Origin: Corynebacterium urinipleomorphum
GTDB taxonomy: Bacteria > Actinomycetota > Actinomycetes > Mycobacteriales > Mycobacteriaceae
Direction of reading: 5' to 3'
DNA length: 64,000 nucleotides
Assembly (NCBI RefSeq): GCF_900155535.1
Contig: NZ_LT706965.1
Coordinates: 1-64,000 of the forward strand
A program made the position numbers and the translations under genes. The notes under the pieces are model-generated. The model searched no databases and was not told where the DNA came from. It saw only the letters and a list, made by a program, of their open reading frames with translations. Numbering within the stretch: position 1 is the first letter of the stretch; every line of letters begins with the position of its first letter. Shown in pieces: positions 1-8,826 of this stretch.

Positions 1-206
1 ATACACCAACCAACAAACCACAACAATTGTTCAACCCCGACACGGGCGAAAACACGCAAAAAACGCAGACAAAATGACCTGCCGCGTCCACTATGCAGTA
101 TCTGACACACCACACACCCCTAACGTGTGGCCACACAGAACAGATAACTCAATAACCCGCACACACCAACTAGTGTGATGCGACCATGACACAAACCCCC
201 AAAGGT
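1..206 (+). other. rRNA operon internal spacer (23S-5S side)
   Basis: No coding frame is convincing here. The stretch is A/C-rich and ends directly at the 5S rRNA, so it is most likely the spacer between a 23S gene outside the window and the 5S gene. No 23S sequence is recognisable. Confidence 0.6.
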
Positions 207-327
207 GTGTCGGTGGTTGATAGCGGTGGGGAAACGCCCGGACCCATTCCGAACCCGGAAGCTAAGCCCACCCGCGCTGATGGTACTGCACCCGGGAGGG
301 TGTGGGAGAGTAAGTTACCGCCGACCA
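207..327 (+). rRNA. rrf: 5S ribosomal RNA
   Basis: The stretch carries the conserved actinobacterial 5S core: AAACGCCCGGACCCATTCC, then GAACCCGGAAGCTAAGCCC and GGTACTGCACCCGGGAGGG. The ends close into helix I, gtcggtggt at 209-217 pairing with accgccgac at 317-325. Length is about 120 nt, normal for the family. The exact ends are set by the helix and may be off by one or two bases. A small reading frame crossing it is an artefact. Confidence 0.95.
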
Positions 328-344
328 AAAACTTGAATAACAAA

Positions 345-391
345 AAGAAGGACCCCCGAGGACGAAGACGTTCCTCGTGGGTCCTTCTTTC
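345..391 (+). terminator. rRNA operon terminator
   Basis: AAGAAGGACCC and CGAGGA are mirrored by TCCTCG and GGGTCCTTCTT around a short loop, followed by TTTCGTTTG. It is a long perfect intrinsic terminator 18 bases after the 5S rRNA. Confidence 0.9.
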
Positions 392-453
392 GTTTGTCCA
401 GGTTCCGTAGAGTAGGTCAGGTTGAACAAGCGCGAAACGGAGGGAACGGGCTG

Positions 454-1221
454 ATGGGTAGGCATAGTTTTGGGGCGGGAGGCGTCGATAAGCTCGTTGC
501 TCCTGCTGCTCGTGCCGTTAACGTAGTGAAGTCTTATGGCTCTGGCGAGACAAAGGTCACCGCTCTGGATGGAGTTAGCTACGATTTTCCGCGCAATGAA
601 TTCACGGCGATTATGGGTCCGAGCGGATCCGGTAAATCGACATTGATGCACACTATGGCCGGCTTGGACTCTTTCGATGCGGGTTCTGTGCACATCGGGG
701 ACACTGATCTGGCCGGTTTGTCGGAGAAGGAGCTCACACACCTGCGGCGTGACCGGCTCGGCTTCATCTTCCAGTCATTCAATCTCGTTCCGACGTTGAC
801 GGCTGCGGAGAATATCACGCTTCCAGCGAATATTGCCGGTAGGGACGTAGACGAGGAATGGTACGAAGAGATCACGGAACGCCTTGGTCTTGCGAAGCGT
901 TTGAATCACCGGCCGAGTGAACTATCGGGAGGCCAGCAGCAACGCGTGGCGTGTGCCCGTGCGTTGGTGAGCCGACCGGAAATCATTTTCGGGGACGAGC
1001 CGACGGGCAATCTGGATTCGAATTCCTCACGCGAGGTACTTGAGATCCTGCGCATGGCAGTGGACAGGGACGATCAGACGGTTGTGATTGTCACGCACGA
1101 TGCTCGTGCGGCATCATATGCGGATCGTGTGGTGTTCTTAGCAGACGGCAATATCGTCGATGAACTTCTCAACCCGACGATAGAGAGAGTTCTTGCAACG
1201 ATGAACGGGATTGAGGGCTGA
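454..1221 (+). CDS. ABC transporter ATP-binding protein (MacB/LolD type)
   Basis: 255-residue nucleotide-binding subunit that should power the permease encoded next to it. Walker A GPSGSGKS is at about 55-62, the signature LSGGQ at 157-161 and Walker B IIFGDEPTG at 177-185. These features and the FtsX partner match the MacB/LolD/FtsE-like exporters that move lipids, peptides or drugs from the membrane rather than import solutes. The ATG at 454 was chosen because GGAGGGAA lies just upstream; a longer frame from 394 lacks such a site. It overlaps the permease gene by one base (TGATG), so the two are translationally coupled. Substrate unknown. Confidence 0.9.
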   Translation: MGRHSFGAGGVDKLVAPAARAVNVVKSYGSGETKVTALDGVSYDFPRNEFTAIMGPSGSGKSTLMHTMAGLDSFDAGSVHIGDTDLAGLSEKELTHLRRDRLGFIFQSFNLVPTLTAAENITLPANIAGRDVDEEWYEEITERLGLAKRLNHRPSELSGGQQQRVACARALVSRPEIIFGDEPTGNLDSNSSREVLEILRMAVDRDDQTVVIVTHDARAASYADRVVFLADGNIVDELLNPTIERVLATMNGIEG

Positions 1222-3794
1222 TGGGCAGTGGTCTCGGTCCCGGCGCGATGACGAAAGTTTCGTTGCGCAACCTCGGTGCCCACAAATTGCGTCTAGCTCT
1301 GACGGTATTGGCCGTCATTCTCGGGACGGCTTTCATTTCTGGTTCCTTGATGTTCACGAACATGCTGGAACGGACCTTTGATTCGGCGGTGGCGAGTAGG
1401 TACGACGACATCGATGTCGTAGTTCGCGCAGAGGAAGGTAGGCCGCCAGTTCCTGCGGGCATGCGCGACGAGCTCGCCGCAGATCCGAAGGTGGGCCGGG
1501 TGAATATTGACGGCTCGGAGGCCGTCGTCATTGCTGATGCAGATGCGAATGCGATCCAGACAGGTGCTGGCGAATCCCGCGTGGGTCTTTTCTACCCCGA
1601 CGATGCGATCGTGGGCGAGCCTTTCGTTATCGAAGAGGGGGCGGGGCCGACTGCACGAGGGGAGGCGCTGCTCAACTCGGCCGCGGCGGAGCGGTACGGG
1701 ATCGCGGTGGGCGACAAGATCATCGTTGCCGACGCGGAGGACCGCCACACGATGACGGTCACTGGGCTCTACGTCGACGAGCTCGATCAAGGGTCATCAT
1801 TGATGCTCAAGATCCCGGAGAGCGCTTTCCTCGAGTTCTATACGAATGGTCGCTCTGTTCCAGGCCTGGCCCTCGCAGCGGCGGATGGCACGACGGGCGC
1901 TCAGCTAGCGGATTACATCGCTGAAAAGCACAGTGGCCTTGAAATCAAAGAGGGCCCGGTGCTTGCCGACGACATCTCCCAGCAAATCCGGGACGGCTTA
2001 AGCTTCATCAGTTATTTCCTCATCGCCTTCGGCCTGGTGGGTCTGTTGGTGGGCACGTTCTTGATCGCCAATACGTTCTCCATGATCGTGGCGCAGCGGA
2101 CGAGGGAGTTTGCGCTGTTGCGGGCGCTGGGGGCGTCGAAAAGCCAGATCACCCGGTCGGTCGTGGTGGAGGCGTTGTTGGTGGGGTTGCTTGGCTCGGT
2201 TTTGGGTGTGGCGGCCGGCGCAGGAATGGTGGCGCTCATCCGTGTGGTGATGAATGCGCAGGGCATGGGTCTGCCCGGCTCTGGTTGGGGCCTGTCGGTG
2301 AGCGCTGTCGCAGTGCCGGTGGTCGTTGGCACGGTGGTGACTGTCCTCTCAGCATGGGCGCCGGCCCGGCGGGCGGGACGAGTGCAACCGGTGGAGGCGA
2401 TGCGGTCGAGCGAGTCGGCCACACCACAGCCGCTCGCTGCCCGGACGACCGCGGGTGCGGTGTTGCTCGCAGCGGGAGCTGGGCTTCTAGCAGTGGGGGT
2501 GATGTGGGACGACACCTCCACGGGGCGGCGGGCGGCGCTGGTCGGCGCGGCCGCAGTCTGCATCATTGTGGGGCTCTTCCTCGCTGGCCCGGCACTGTCG
2601 CTTCCGGTCGTTCCCGTGCTCGGCCGGGTGATCGGTGCGCCGTTCGGGGCGGTCGGGTCTCTGGCGGCCACGAACTCGAAGCGGAATCCGCGGCGCTCGT
2701 CGGCGACGGCGTTCGCGCTCATGCTCGGTGTCGCACTTGTCACGGTCATCGGCATGCTGGGCGCCACGATGGAACGCTCGGTCGACGACGTTCTTGAGAA
2801 CGAAGTCGACGCCGACATGGTGCTCTACGGCCCGCAGCTGGGCACGTTCCCTATCCCCAACGATCTGCCGGAACGCGCGGCGCAGGTCGACGGGGCGGGG
2901 GAAGTGGTCAGCTACACGCAGGCGCGCCTAACGGTGAACGGGGAGTTCGGTAACCAGTTCGGCCCCGTTGGCGCCACCGACGTGATCTCTGGGGACCCGG
3001 GCAAGCTGATCACCCTCACCATGACAGAAGGCACGTCATCGCTTATCGACGGCGGCGTTCTCCTCCCCGCCTCCCTCGCCTCCGAGAAAGGTGTGGCTGT
3101 CGGGGACACGGTGTCGATCGCAGCGCCCAGTCAGGAAGGTGCACCTGAAGTGGAAACGGAAGTCACCGGCCTGTTCGAGGACTCCAACATTTTGTCGTCC
3201 TGGGTGGTGTCCCAGAAGACTGCCGAGGAGCTCATGCCGCCGGAGAATTTCAACGTGCTCATGGTGGGCTTGAACAGCGACGGATCGGTCAGTGCGGACG
3301 AGCTGAGGGCGAACCTCGAGGAGGCGGTGCACGACGACATCGTGGTGCAGGTCCGCTCGCCGGAGGATGTCGGGGGAGAAGCGCAGCAGCTGATCAACCA
3401 GATGCTGTACATCCTGTATGCGCTGCTGTCCCTGGCGGTAATGATCGCGATCCTGGGCATTGTGAACACGTTGACACTGTCGGTGATCGAGCGCCGCCAG
3501 GAGATCGGCATGCTGCGCGCGGTGGGCACCCAGCGCGGCCAGGTGCGCACGATGATCATCTTGGAGTCGGTGCAGATCGCGGTCTTCGGCGCGATCCTCG
3601 GTGTGATCACCGGTTCACTGCTGGGCTGGGCGTTTCTGACTGTCTTGGCGGACCAAGGACTGGAGAATATCGCCTACCCATGGACGATGATTGCGGCGAT
3701 GCTGGCGGGCTCTGTGCTCGTCGGCGTGGTGGCAGCGTTATGGCCGGCGCAACGGGCGGCGAAGACTCCGCCGTTGGACGCCATCGCGGATTAG
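1221..3794 (+). CDS. FtsX-like ABC transporter permease
   Basis: 857-residue membrane protein with duplicated FtsX architecture. TM1 is at about 22-44, followed by a large extracytoplasmic domain and TM helices near 262-284, 313-340 and 357-380. A central hydrophobic block spans 410-513, then comes a second extracytoplasmic domain and three helices near 727-751, 786-810 and 820-843. The motifs QRTREFALLRALGAS and ERRQEIGMLRAVGT, placed before TM helices, are the coupling-helix hallmarks of FtsX permeases. It forms an operon with the upstream ATPase. Likely role is extrusion of a hydrophobic compound or lipoprotein; the substrate cannot be read from the sequence. An internal ATG at 1248 is an alternative start. 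Confidence 0.88.
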   Translation: MGSGLGPGAMTKVSLRNLGAHKLRLALTVLAVILGTAFISGSLMFTNMLERTFDSAVASRYDDIDVVVRAEEGRPPVPAGMRDELAADPKVGRVNIDGSEAVVIADADANAIQTGAGESRVGLFYPDDAIVGEPFVIEEGAGPTARGEALLNSAAAERYGIAVGDKIIVADAEDRHTMTVTGLYVDELDQGSSLMLKIPESAFLEFYTNGRSVPGLALAAADGTTGAQLADYIAEKHSGLEIKEGPVLADDISQQIRDGLSFISYFLIAFGLVGLLVGTFLIANTFSMIVAQRTREFALLRALGASKSQITRSVVVEALLVGLLGSVLGVAAGAGMVALIRVVMNAQGMGLPGSGWGLSVSAVAVPVVVGTVVTVLSAWAPARRAGRVQPVEAMRSSESATPQPLAARTTAGAVLLAAGAGLLAVGVMWDDTSTGRRAALVGAAAVCIIVGLFLAGPALSLPVVPVLGRVIGAPFGAVGSLAATNSKRNPRRSSATAFALMLGVALVTVIGMLGATMERSVDDVLENEVDADMVLYGPQLGTFPIPNDLPERAAQVDGAGEVVSYTQARLTVNGEFGNQFGPVGATDVISGDPGKLITLTMTEGTSSLIDGGVLLPASLASEKGVAVGDTVSIAAPSQEGAPEVETEVTGLFEDSNILSSWVVSQKTAEELMPPENFNVLMVGLNSDGSVSADELRANLEEAVHDDIVVQVRSPEDVGGEAQQLINQMLYILYALLSLAVMIAILGIVNTLTLSVIERRQEIGMLRAVGTQRGQVRTMIILESVQIAVFGAILGVITGSLLGWAFLTVLADQGLENIAYPWTMIAAMLAGSVLVGVVAALWPAQRAAKTPPLDAIAD

Positions 3795-3832
3795 ACCAGC
3801 GGCACCGGTGCGTCTGGGCTTAACAGGTGGAA

Positions 3833-4276
3833 TCAAAACGGTGGGATGACGCGTAACCCATATCTGAGTCCGAACCAGGCAGATGCGACACCGAGGGTGC
3901 AGGTGAGCAGCGTGTAGCGGGTGAGGGGCCACCACTTTTTCTGGGCAACCATCAACCCCATTTCCTTCGCCATTGTTGACAGCGTGGACACTGCACCGCC
4001 GAATCCGGCGCCGAGGAATGCGGGCCACATCACGGGCATGGCGGCAGAGAAACCCAAGACGGCGGAGCCGACCATGTTCGCCGCGAATGTGCCCACGGTG
4101 CCGGGGAGGACCACGCTCAGCGCCCAGCGAGACAGCCCGCCCAGGAAAGCGCCGAATCCGACGAGGACGAAGAGCATGAAGATGGTGCGTGCGCCTTCAC
4201 CGGTGCTCAGAGCTTCGAGCAAGTGGGAGCCGACGACACCGTCGGGTCCTTGGTATTGCGGAGTGCGGGGGTTCAC
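3833..4276 (-). CDS. crcB: Fluoride channel CrcB/Fluc, second subunit
   Basis: 147-residue membrane protein with four hydrophobic segments. The G-R/S-L-R signature is seen as FGAFLGGLSRWALS, followed by NMVGSAVLGF and GFGGAVSTLSTM, which corresponds to the GGxTTFST pore segment. CrcB/Fluc proteins are dual-topology fluoride exporters; paired genes encode heterodimers. The ATG overlaps the stop of the upstream crcB copy by four bases (ATGA). The first 33 residues are longer than usual, so a start nearer MLFVLVGFG is possible. Confidence 0.85.
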   Translation of the reverse strand: MNPRTPQYQGPDGVVGSHLLEALSTGEGARTIFMLFVLVGFGAFLGGLSRWALSVVLPGTVGTFAANMVGSAVLGFSAAMPVMWPAFLGAGFGGAVSTLSTMAKEMGLMVAQKKWWPLTRYTLLTCTLGVASAWFGLRYGLRVIPPF

Positions 4277-4635
4277 GGGGTCACCTCCTGGGGGCGGTCA
4301 CGGTGGCGTCGAAAAGCGTTGCCCAGCTCCCACGCCGCGAGCCCGACGACCATGGTGCCGGCCATGTAGACAAGCGCGACGAATGCGCTGGACTGCATGG
4401 CCAAGAAAGACACTGCGGAGAACGTGGTGAAGCCGCCGATCATGCCGCGGCCGAAGAACGGGCCCGGGTCGAACCGTCCCATGAGGAAGCAGCCGATGAA
4501 GTTGATCACGAACACGACGATGATCTCGGCGGGCGGCTCGGGTGCCATCAGCGGGGTGAAGGCGAAGCGGGCGAGGGCACCGAATGATGCTCCGAAACCG
4601 ATCGCCAGACCTTCCTTTAGTGCTGTGTCGAACAC
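4273..4635 (-). CDS. crcB: Fluoride channel CrcB/Fluc, first subunit
   Basis: 120 residues, four TM segments, with the family motifs GASFGALARFAFTP, NFIGCFLMG and GGFTTFSAVSFLA. This is the first gene of a two-gene leftward operon of tandem CrcB paralogues, which together should form a heterodimeric fluoride-selective channel. The gene diverges from pgm. The 118 bp between them show no recognisable fluoride (crcB-motif) riboswitch, so fluoride control, if any, is by another route. Confidence 0.9.
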   Translation of the reverse strand: MFDTALKEGLAIGFGASFGALARFAFTPLMAPEPPAEIIVVFVINFIGCFLMGRFDPGPFFGRGMIGGFTTFSAVSFLAMQSSAFVALVYMAGTMVVGLAAWELGNAFRRHRDRPQEVTP

Positions 4636-4753
4636 ATTTCAACGGTAGCGCACGCCCGTCAGCGGGATGGATTGGGCGGGTGCGTGGCGGGGGCGGGCAA
4701 ACCGGGGGAAAATGGGAGACACGAGGACCCGCAATGACGAACAAGGAGCAACC

Positions 4754-6412
4754 ATGGCCCACGAGAGAGCCGGCAAACCAGCACTTCCTTCAGACTTGAT
4801 CGACATCGCCGAGGTGGTCACCGCGTACTACACGCGTGATATTGACGCCGCCGATCCGGACCAGCAGGTAGCCTTCGGCACCTCGGGTCACCGCGGTTCG
4901 AGCCTGGACAACGCGTTCAACCAGCAACACATCTGGGCGACCACGCAGGCGATCGTGGACTACCGCCGCGAAAACAACATTGGCGGGCCCGTCTACATCG
5001 GCCGGGACACCCACGCGCTCAGCGAGCCGGCGATGGTCTCCGCGCTCGAGGTGCTCATCGCCAACGGTATCGAGGTGCTTGTGGACGCCGCTGGGCGCTA
5101 CACCCCCACCCCCGCCGTGTCGCACGCGATTCTGGCCCACAACGCGAAGCTCCCCGGCGGCGTGACCGGAACGGATCCGAAGCGCGCCGACGGCATCGTG
5201 ATCACCCCTTCCCACAACCCGCCGCGCGACGGCGGCTTCAAGTACAACCCGCCGTCGGGCGGTCCTGCGGACACGGACGCGACGGACTGGATTGCACAGC
5301 GCGCCAATGCCTACCTGGCGGACGGCTTGGACGGCGTGAACCGCACTTTGGTGAGCGGCGTGCTGGACGAGCGCACAACCAAGCACCCGTTCATGGACAA
5401 CTATGTGGCGGATCTTCCGAATGTGGTGGACCTCGACGCGATCCGCGGCTCCGGGCTGCGCATCGGCGCGGACCCGATGGGCGGCGCAAGCGTGGACTAC
5501 TGGGGAGCCATCGCCGAGGCCCACAACCTCAACCTGACCGTGGTCAACCCTGAAGTGGACGCGACGTGGCGGTTCATGACGTTGGACACCGACGGAAAAA
5601 TCCGCATGGACTGCTCCTCGCCGAATTCCATGGCCAGCTTGGTGGCTAACCGCGACAAATACGACATTGCGACGGGCAATGACGCGGACGCGGACCGCCA
5701 CGGCATTGTCACCCCGGATGCCGGCCTCATGAACCCGAACCACTACCTCGCCGTGGCCATCGAGTACCTGTTCGCGCACCGCGATGGCTGGGGTGCCGAC
5801 ACCGCGGTGGGCAAGACGCTGGTGTCCTCGTCGATGATCGACCGCGTCGTGGCGTCGCTCGGCCGGAAGCTCGTCGAAGTTCCCGTCGGCTTCAAATGGT
5901 TTGTGCCGGGGCTTATCGACGGCACCGTCGGTTTCGGCGGCGAAGAGTCCGCCGGCGCATCCTTCCTGCGCAAAGACGGATCTGTGTGGTCGACGGACAA
6001 GGACGGCCTGATCATGGACCTGCTCGCTTCGGAGATCACGGCGGTGACGGGCAAGACGCCGTCGCAGCGCTACGCGGAGCTGGAAGCCGAGTTCGGTGCG
6101 CCGGTCTACGCCCGCACCGATGCCGAAGCGAACCGTGAGCAGAAAGCCACCCTGAAGAAGCTGTCTCCGGACCAGGTTGAGGCCACCACTCTCGCCGGCG
6201 ACGAGATCACTGCGAAGCTCACCGAGTCTCCCGGCAACGGTGCCGCGATCGGCGGGCTCAAGGTCACCACCGACAACGCCTGGTTCGCCGCCCGGCCCTC
6301 CGGCACCGAAGACAAGTACAAGATCTACGCGGAATCCTTCAAGGGCGAAGAGCACCTGGAGCAGGTGCAGCAGGAAGCGCAGGATGTCGTCCGGGCAGTG
6401 CTCGGGGAGTAA
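4754..6412 (+). CDS. pgm: Phosphoglucomutase (alpha-D-glucose phosphate-specific)
   Basis: 552-residue cytosolic enzyme interconverting glucose 1-phosphate and glucose 6-phosphate, linking glycolysis with glycogen, trehalose and cell-wall sugar nucleotides. Seen: the N-terminal FGTSGHRG, the phosphoserine loop ITPSHNPP with the active Ser at about 153, the metal-binding loop [10 protein letters not shown] near 308-317, the sugar-recognition loop [10 protein letters not shown], and the phosphate-binding C-terminal [10 protein letters not shown]. The start at 4754 is preceded by AAGGAG at proper spacing; the frame is open further upstream without a site. It stands alone and diverges from crcB. 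Confidence 0.95.
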   Translation: MAHERAGKPALPSDLIDIAEVVTAYYTRDIDAADPDQQVAFGTSGHRGSSLDNAFNQQHIWATTQAIVDYRRENNIGGPVYIGRDTHALSEPAMVSALEVLIANGIEVLVDAAGRYTPTPAVSHAILAHNAKLPGGVTGTDPKRADGIVITPSHNPPRDGGFKYNPPSGGPADTDATDWIAQRANAYLADGLDGVNRTLVSGVLDERTTKHPFMDNYVADLPNVVDLDAIRGSGLRIGADPMGGASVDYWGAIAEAHNLNLTVVNPEVDATWRFMTLDTDGKIRMDCSSPNSMASLVANRDKYDIATGNDADADRHGIVTPDAGLMNPNHYLAVAIEYLFAHRDGWGADTAVGKTLVSSSMIDRVVASLGRKLVEVPVGFKWFVPGLIDGTVGFGGEESAGASFLRKDGSVWSTDKDGLIMDLLASEITAVTGKTPSQRYAELEAEFGAPVYARTDAEANREQKATLKKLSPDQVEATTLAGDEITAKLTESPGNGAAIGGLKVTTDNAWFAARPSGTEDKYKIYAESFKGEEHLEQVQQEAQDVVRAVLGE

Positions 6413-6490
6413 GATCCGCGCAGTTTGGTGACACAAACCTCATTGCGGTGATCTTCCGCCGTGTCTCCCGCATGGGCTAAGGTCATTGAG

Positions 6491-7027
6491 GTGACAACTA
6501 AGCAGGACGTGCAGGTGGCTGAGACCGACGTGCCGGAGTTCCCCGAAGCGGGGCAGTCGGAGGCGGAGGCGGGGGAGACGTCGAGAAGCGAATTTGTGCT
6601 CGACGCTCTTTCCGCCCTTGCCCGGTTCGGGCTCGCGGTGATGTGGATTTACTCGGGCTCGACGAAGCTGGGCAACCACATGACGGTGACGCAGAGCATC
6701 GAGGCGTACGAGATTTTCACCCCGTACTGGTCCAACCTGCTCGCCAACATCATCGGCCCAGCGGAAATTGCCGGTGGGCTGATCCTGCTGTTGGGCATCA
6801 AGATTCGCCCGGCGGGGTGGGTGTCTTTCGGTGTCCTCATCCTGTTCGTCATTGGCCTGGCATCGGCATACAACCGGGGTCTGCAGATTGATTGCGGGTG
6901 CTTCGGCCCGAACTCGAAGGGCTCCAGCGACGATCTTCTCGTGGCCATCGTCCGCGACATCGGCCTGATCGCCGTCACGCTGTTCATGATCTACCGGCCG
7001 TTCAAGAAATTCGCGCTGTACCCCTAG
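6491..7027 (+). CDS. MauE/DoxX-like membrane protein
   Basis: About 178 residues: a charged N-terminal tail of some 30 residues, then four hydrophobic segments typical of DoxX/MauE proteins. A conserved Cys pair is seen in DCGCFG. MauE-type proteins act with thioredoxin-fold partners in extracytoplasmic thiol-redox chemistry, and here the next gene encodes a DsbA-like protein 54 bp downstream. I chose GTG at 6491 (TAAGG upstream) over GTG at 6461, which has no ribosome site. The redox role is inferred from family and neighbour. Confidence 0.8.
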   Translation: MTTKQDVQVAETDVPEFPEAGQSEAEAGETSRSEFVLDALSALARFGLAVMWIYSGSTKLGNHMTVTQSIEAYEIFTPYWSNLLANIIGPAEIAGGLILLLGIKIRPAGWVSFGVLILFVIGLASAYNRGLQIDCGCFGPNSKGSSDDLLVAIVRDIGLIAVTLFMIYRPFKKFALYP

Positions 7028-7081
7028 ACTTTTCTAGGAAATAGCTCGCGACACATATCGACAACACAGAAGGTGATGGAT

Positions 7082-7846
7082 ATGGCTTCTTCTAAGCCGA
7101 AAACGACGAAGGGCTCCACGAAGGTGGCCAACCCGAATTCCACCGGCGGCAAAGGCTTCCTGTGGGCGATTCTCGCGCTGGTTCTCATCGGTGCGCTGGT
7201 GATCGGCCTGATCGTGTACAACGGTCGCGGTGCGCAGGCTGACCGGGTTGCGGAAAATGTGGAGAAGGTCGACGGCGTGAACATGGAGTTCGTCGACAAC
7301 GCCATCACGCTGTCCGGAGACAGCGCCGACGGTGCGAAGGAAGCGGCGATCTATGAAGACTTCTCCTGCCACTACTGCGCCGAGCTCGCTGAGAAGACCG
7401 ACTCCGAAATGCTGGAGAAGATCAAGGCTGGCGAGCTCACAGTGAAGCTCCACCCGATGGTGTTCCTAGACGGCACCGGCGAGCAGTACAACCCGGGCCA
7501 CTCCACGCACGCTCTCGCCGCCGTGCTCGCGCTCGCCGAGAAGGGCGACACCGAGGCAATGTGGAACCTGCGCAAGGCCCTCCTCGAGCAGCAGCAGAGC
7601 CTGTACGGCAACGCCGACGCGAACAAGCTCGCGGACATGGCCAGGGACTTCGGCGCATCCAAGGACGCGGTCGACGCCATCCGCAACGGCGAGTACGAGG
7701 ACAAGGCCAAGGAGGTTGGCGAGGCGAACGAGGAATTCCTCGTCGAGCAGACCGGCGAGCTTTCCTCCCCGCGCGTGCTTGTCGACGGCAAGGATGTCGA
7801 ATCCAACCCCCTCGAGAACTGGATCGACGACCTTCTGGCTAGCTAA
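7082..7846 (+). CDS. DsbA-like membrane-anchored thiol-disulfide oxidoreductase
   Basis: 254 residues: a basic N-terminus, a single TM anchor at about 26-46, then an extracytoplasmic thioredoxin/DsbA fold (Thioredoxin_4 type). The active site CHYC is at 96-99 in YEDFSCHYCAEL. The cis-Pro region is seen as SSPRVLVDGK. Such proteins oxidise or isomerise cysteines of exported proteins in actinobacteria, which lack a classical DsbB and use VKOR/MauE-like partners; the gene just upstream is such a candidate. Start ATG 7082 is eight bases after AGAAGG; two further start codons lie at 7073 and 7076. Confidence 0.9.
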   Translation: MASSKPKTTKGSTKVANPNSTGGKGFLWAILALVLIGALVIGLIVYNGRGAQADRVAENVEKVDGVNMEFVDNAITLSGDSADGAKEAAIYEDFSCHYCAELAEKTDSEMLEKIKAGELTVKLHPMVFLDGTGEQYNPGHSTHALAAVLALAEKGDTEAMWNLRKALLEQQQSLYGNADANKLADMARDFGASKDAVDAIRNGEYEDKAKEVGEANEEFLVEQTGELSSPRVLVDGKDVESNPLENWIDDLLAS

Positions 7847-7857
7847 CGTTGCTGGCT

Positions 7858-7881
7858 GCGGGCGATTTGGGTCTCGCCCGC
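7858..7881 (+). terminator. Possible terminator after the DsbA-like gene
   Basis: GCGGGCGA and TCGCCCGC form a perfect 8-bp stem with an 8-base loop, 12 bases after the stop codon. No T-run follows, so it may be a weak terminator or a processing hairpin before the tRNA. Confidence 0.45.
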
Positions 7882-7957
7882 ACGCCGGTGTATATTTATC
7901 AAAGTCGCTCGGCGGGCCGCACTGCTTCAACGCAGAGTCCGGATCCGCCGAAGCTAC

Positions 7958-8030
7958 GGGGCTATGGCGCAGCTGGTAGCGCACCACACTGGCAGTGTGG
8001 GGGTCACGGGTTCGAATCCCGTTAGCTCCA
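7958..8030 (+). tRNA. tRNA-Ala (GGC)
   Basis: A 73-nt cloverleaf. Acceptor GGGGCTA/TAGCTCC contains the G3:U70 pair that identifies alanine tRNA. The anticodon loop is CTGGCAG with anticodon GGC, and the T loop is TTCGAAT. CCA is not encoded. An AT-rich TATATTTATC lies about 65 bases upstream and may be part of its promoter. Confidence 0.96.
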
Positions 8031-8038
8031 CTATGAAC

Positions 8039-8066
8039 AAAGCCCAGCCATCCGGCTGGGCTTTCG
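8039..8066 (+). terminator. Terminator of tRNA-Ala
   Basis: AAAGCCCAGCC and GGCTGGGCTTT form a perfect stem with a 4-base loop just after the tRNA. Confidence 0.9.
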
Positions 8067-8099
8067 CGTTTCTGCAGGGTGCTTGGCTAGGAAGGTCAG

Positions 8100-8750
8100 C
8101 TAGCGCGCAGCTTGGCGCTGACCGTCGAAATAGGCATTGCCGTCGGGTCCGGTGTAACAGGCGCTGGATTCCACCGGCCATGAAGCGCGGGCTTGCTCGC
8201 AGGTGAATTCGCTGCCGTACGGGCCGATCGTCGCCCACTCCATCGCCGGCGCCTGTTGCTGGGCAGGTGCTTGCTGTTGTGCCGGGGCCTGTTGTTGCTG
8301 CTGTGCGGGCTCGGGTTCCTGTACGTCGCGCTGACGTTCCTGGCGTTGCGCTTCGCGCTGCAGGGAAGCATCGCGCCGGCGCTCTGATTCGGCGCGTTCA
8401 GCTTCAGCGGACCGGGAGGCCTCCGCCGCTGCACGGCTCGACGAGGCGGCAGCTGCGGAGGATGATGCGGCGGCGCTGCTTGACGACGCCGCAGCTTCCT
8501 CCCGGTCGAGCCTCTTGCGTGCCGCATTGAGCTCTTCCTGGTCGATGATTCCGTCGCCGTTCAGATCGTCGATGGATTCCAGCTTGTAACTGAGGTCCCG
8601 CATGTCGGATTCGCATGCGGGGTCGCCGTCGCAGACGGCGGCGTCGATAGGCGGGTTGGTCCCGGATATCACGTCGGGTTCGGAGTTTCCGCAGGCCACG
8701 AGGGCCATTGCCGTCAGGGCTAACGAGAAGCTGATCATTGCCTTACGCAC
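8100..8750 (-). CDS. EF-hand-containing lipoprotein with Ser/Ala- and Gln-rich linkers
   Basis: About 216 residues. The N-terminus is a lipoprotein signal peptide ending in the lipobox VAC (MISFSLALTAMALVAC). A calcium-binding EF-hand loop follows: D-L-N-G-D-G-I-I-D-Q-E-E in the context DDLNGDGIIDQEELNAA. After that comes a low-complexity Ser/Ala/Arg/Glu segment likely to be helical, a QAPAQQ repeat stretch, and a short C-terminal domain with two Cys. I place the start at GTG 8750 so that RK precedes the hydrophobic core; ATG 8738 is possible. Surface-anchored, calcium-responsive structural role is inferred; no enzyme domain is seen. Confidence 0.72.
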   Translation of the reverse strand: MRKAMISFSLALTAMALVACGNSEPDVISGTNPPIDAAVCDGDPACESDMRDLSYKLESIDDLNGDGIIDQEELNAARKRLDREEAAASSSSAAASSSAAAASSSRAAAEASRSAEAERAESERRRDASLQREAQRQERQRDVQEPEPAQQQQQAPAQQQAPAQQQAPAMEWATIGPYGSEFTCEQARASWPVESSACYTGPDGNAYFDGQRQAAR

Positions 8751-8826
8751 AGCTGGGAGTTTACTAGGCGCGAAGCTCTGACGAGGGACAATGAGTGTCC
8801 TGGGAGGCTTCAGTACTGTGGGGTGC

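Noticed and set aside
186..410. A 74-codon reading frame at the left end
   Set aside because: It runs through the 5S rRNA and the rRNA terminator; its residues are translations of conserved rRNA.
4790..6436. A 548-codon frame antisense to pgm
   Set aside because: Mirror of the codon bias in pgm, with no domain and no ribosome site; His/Arg/Val-rich as usual for such shadows.
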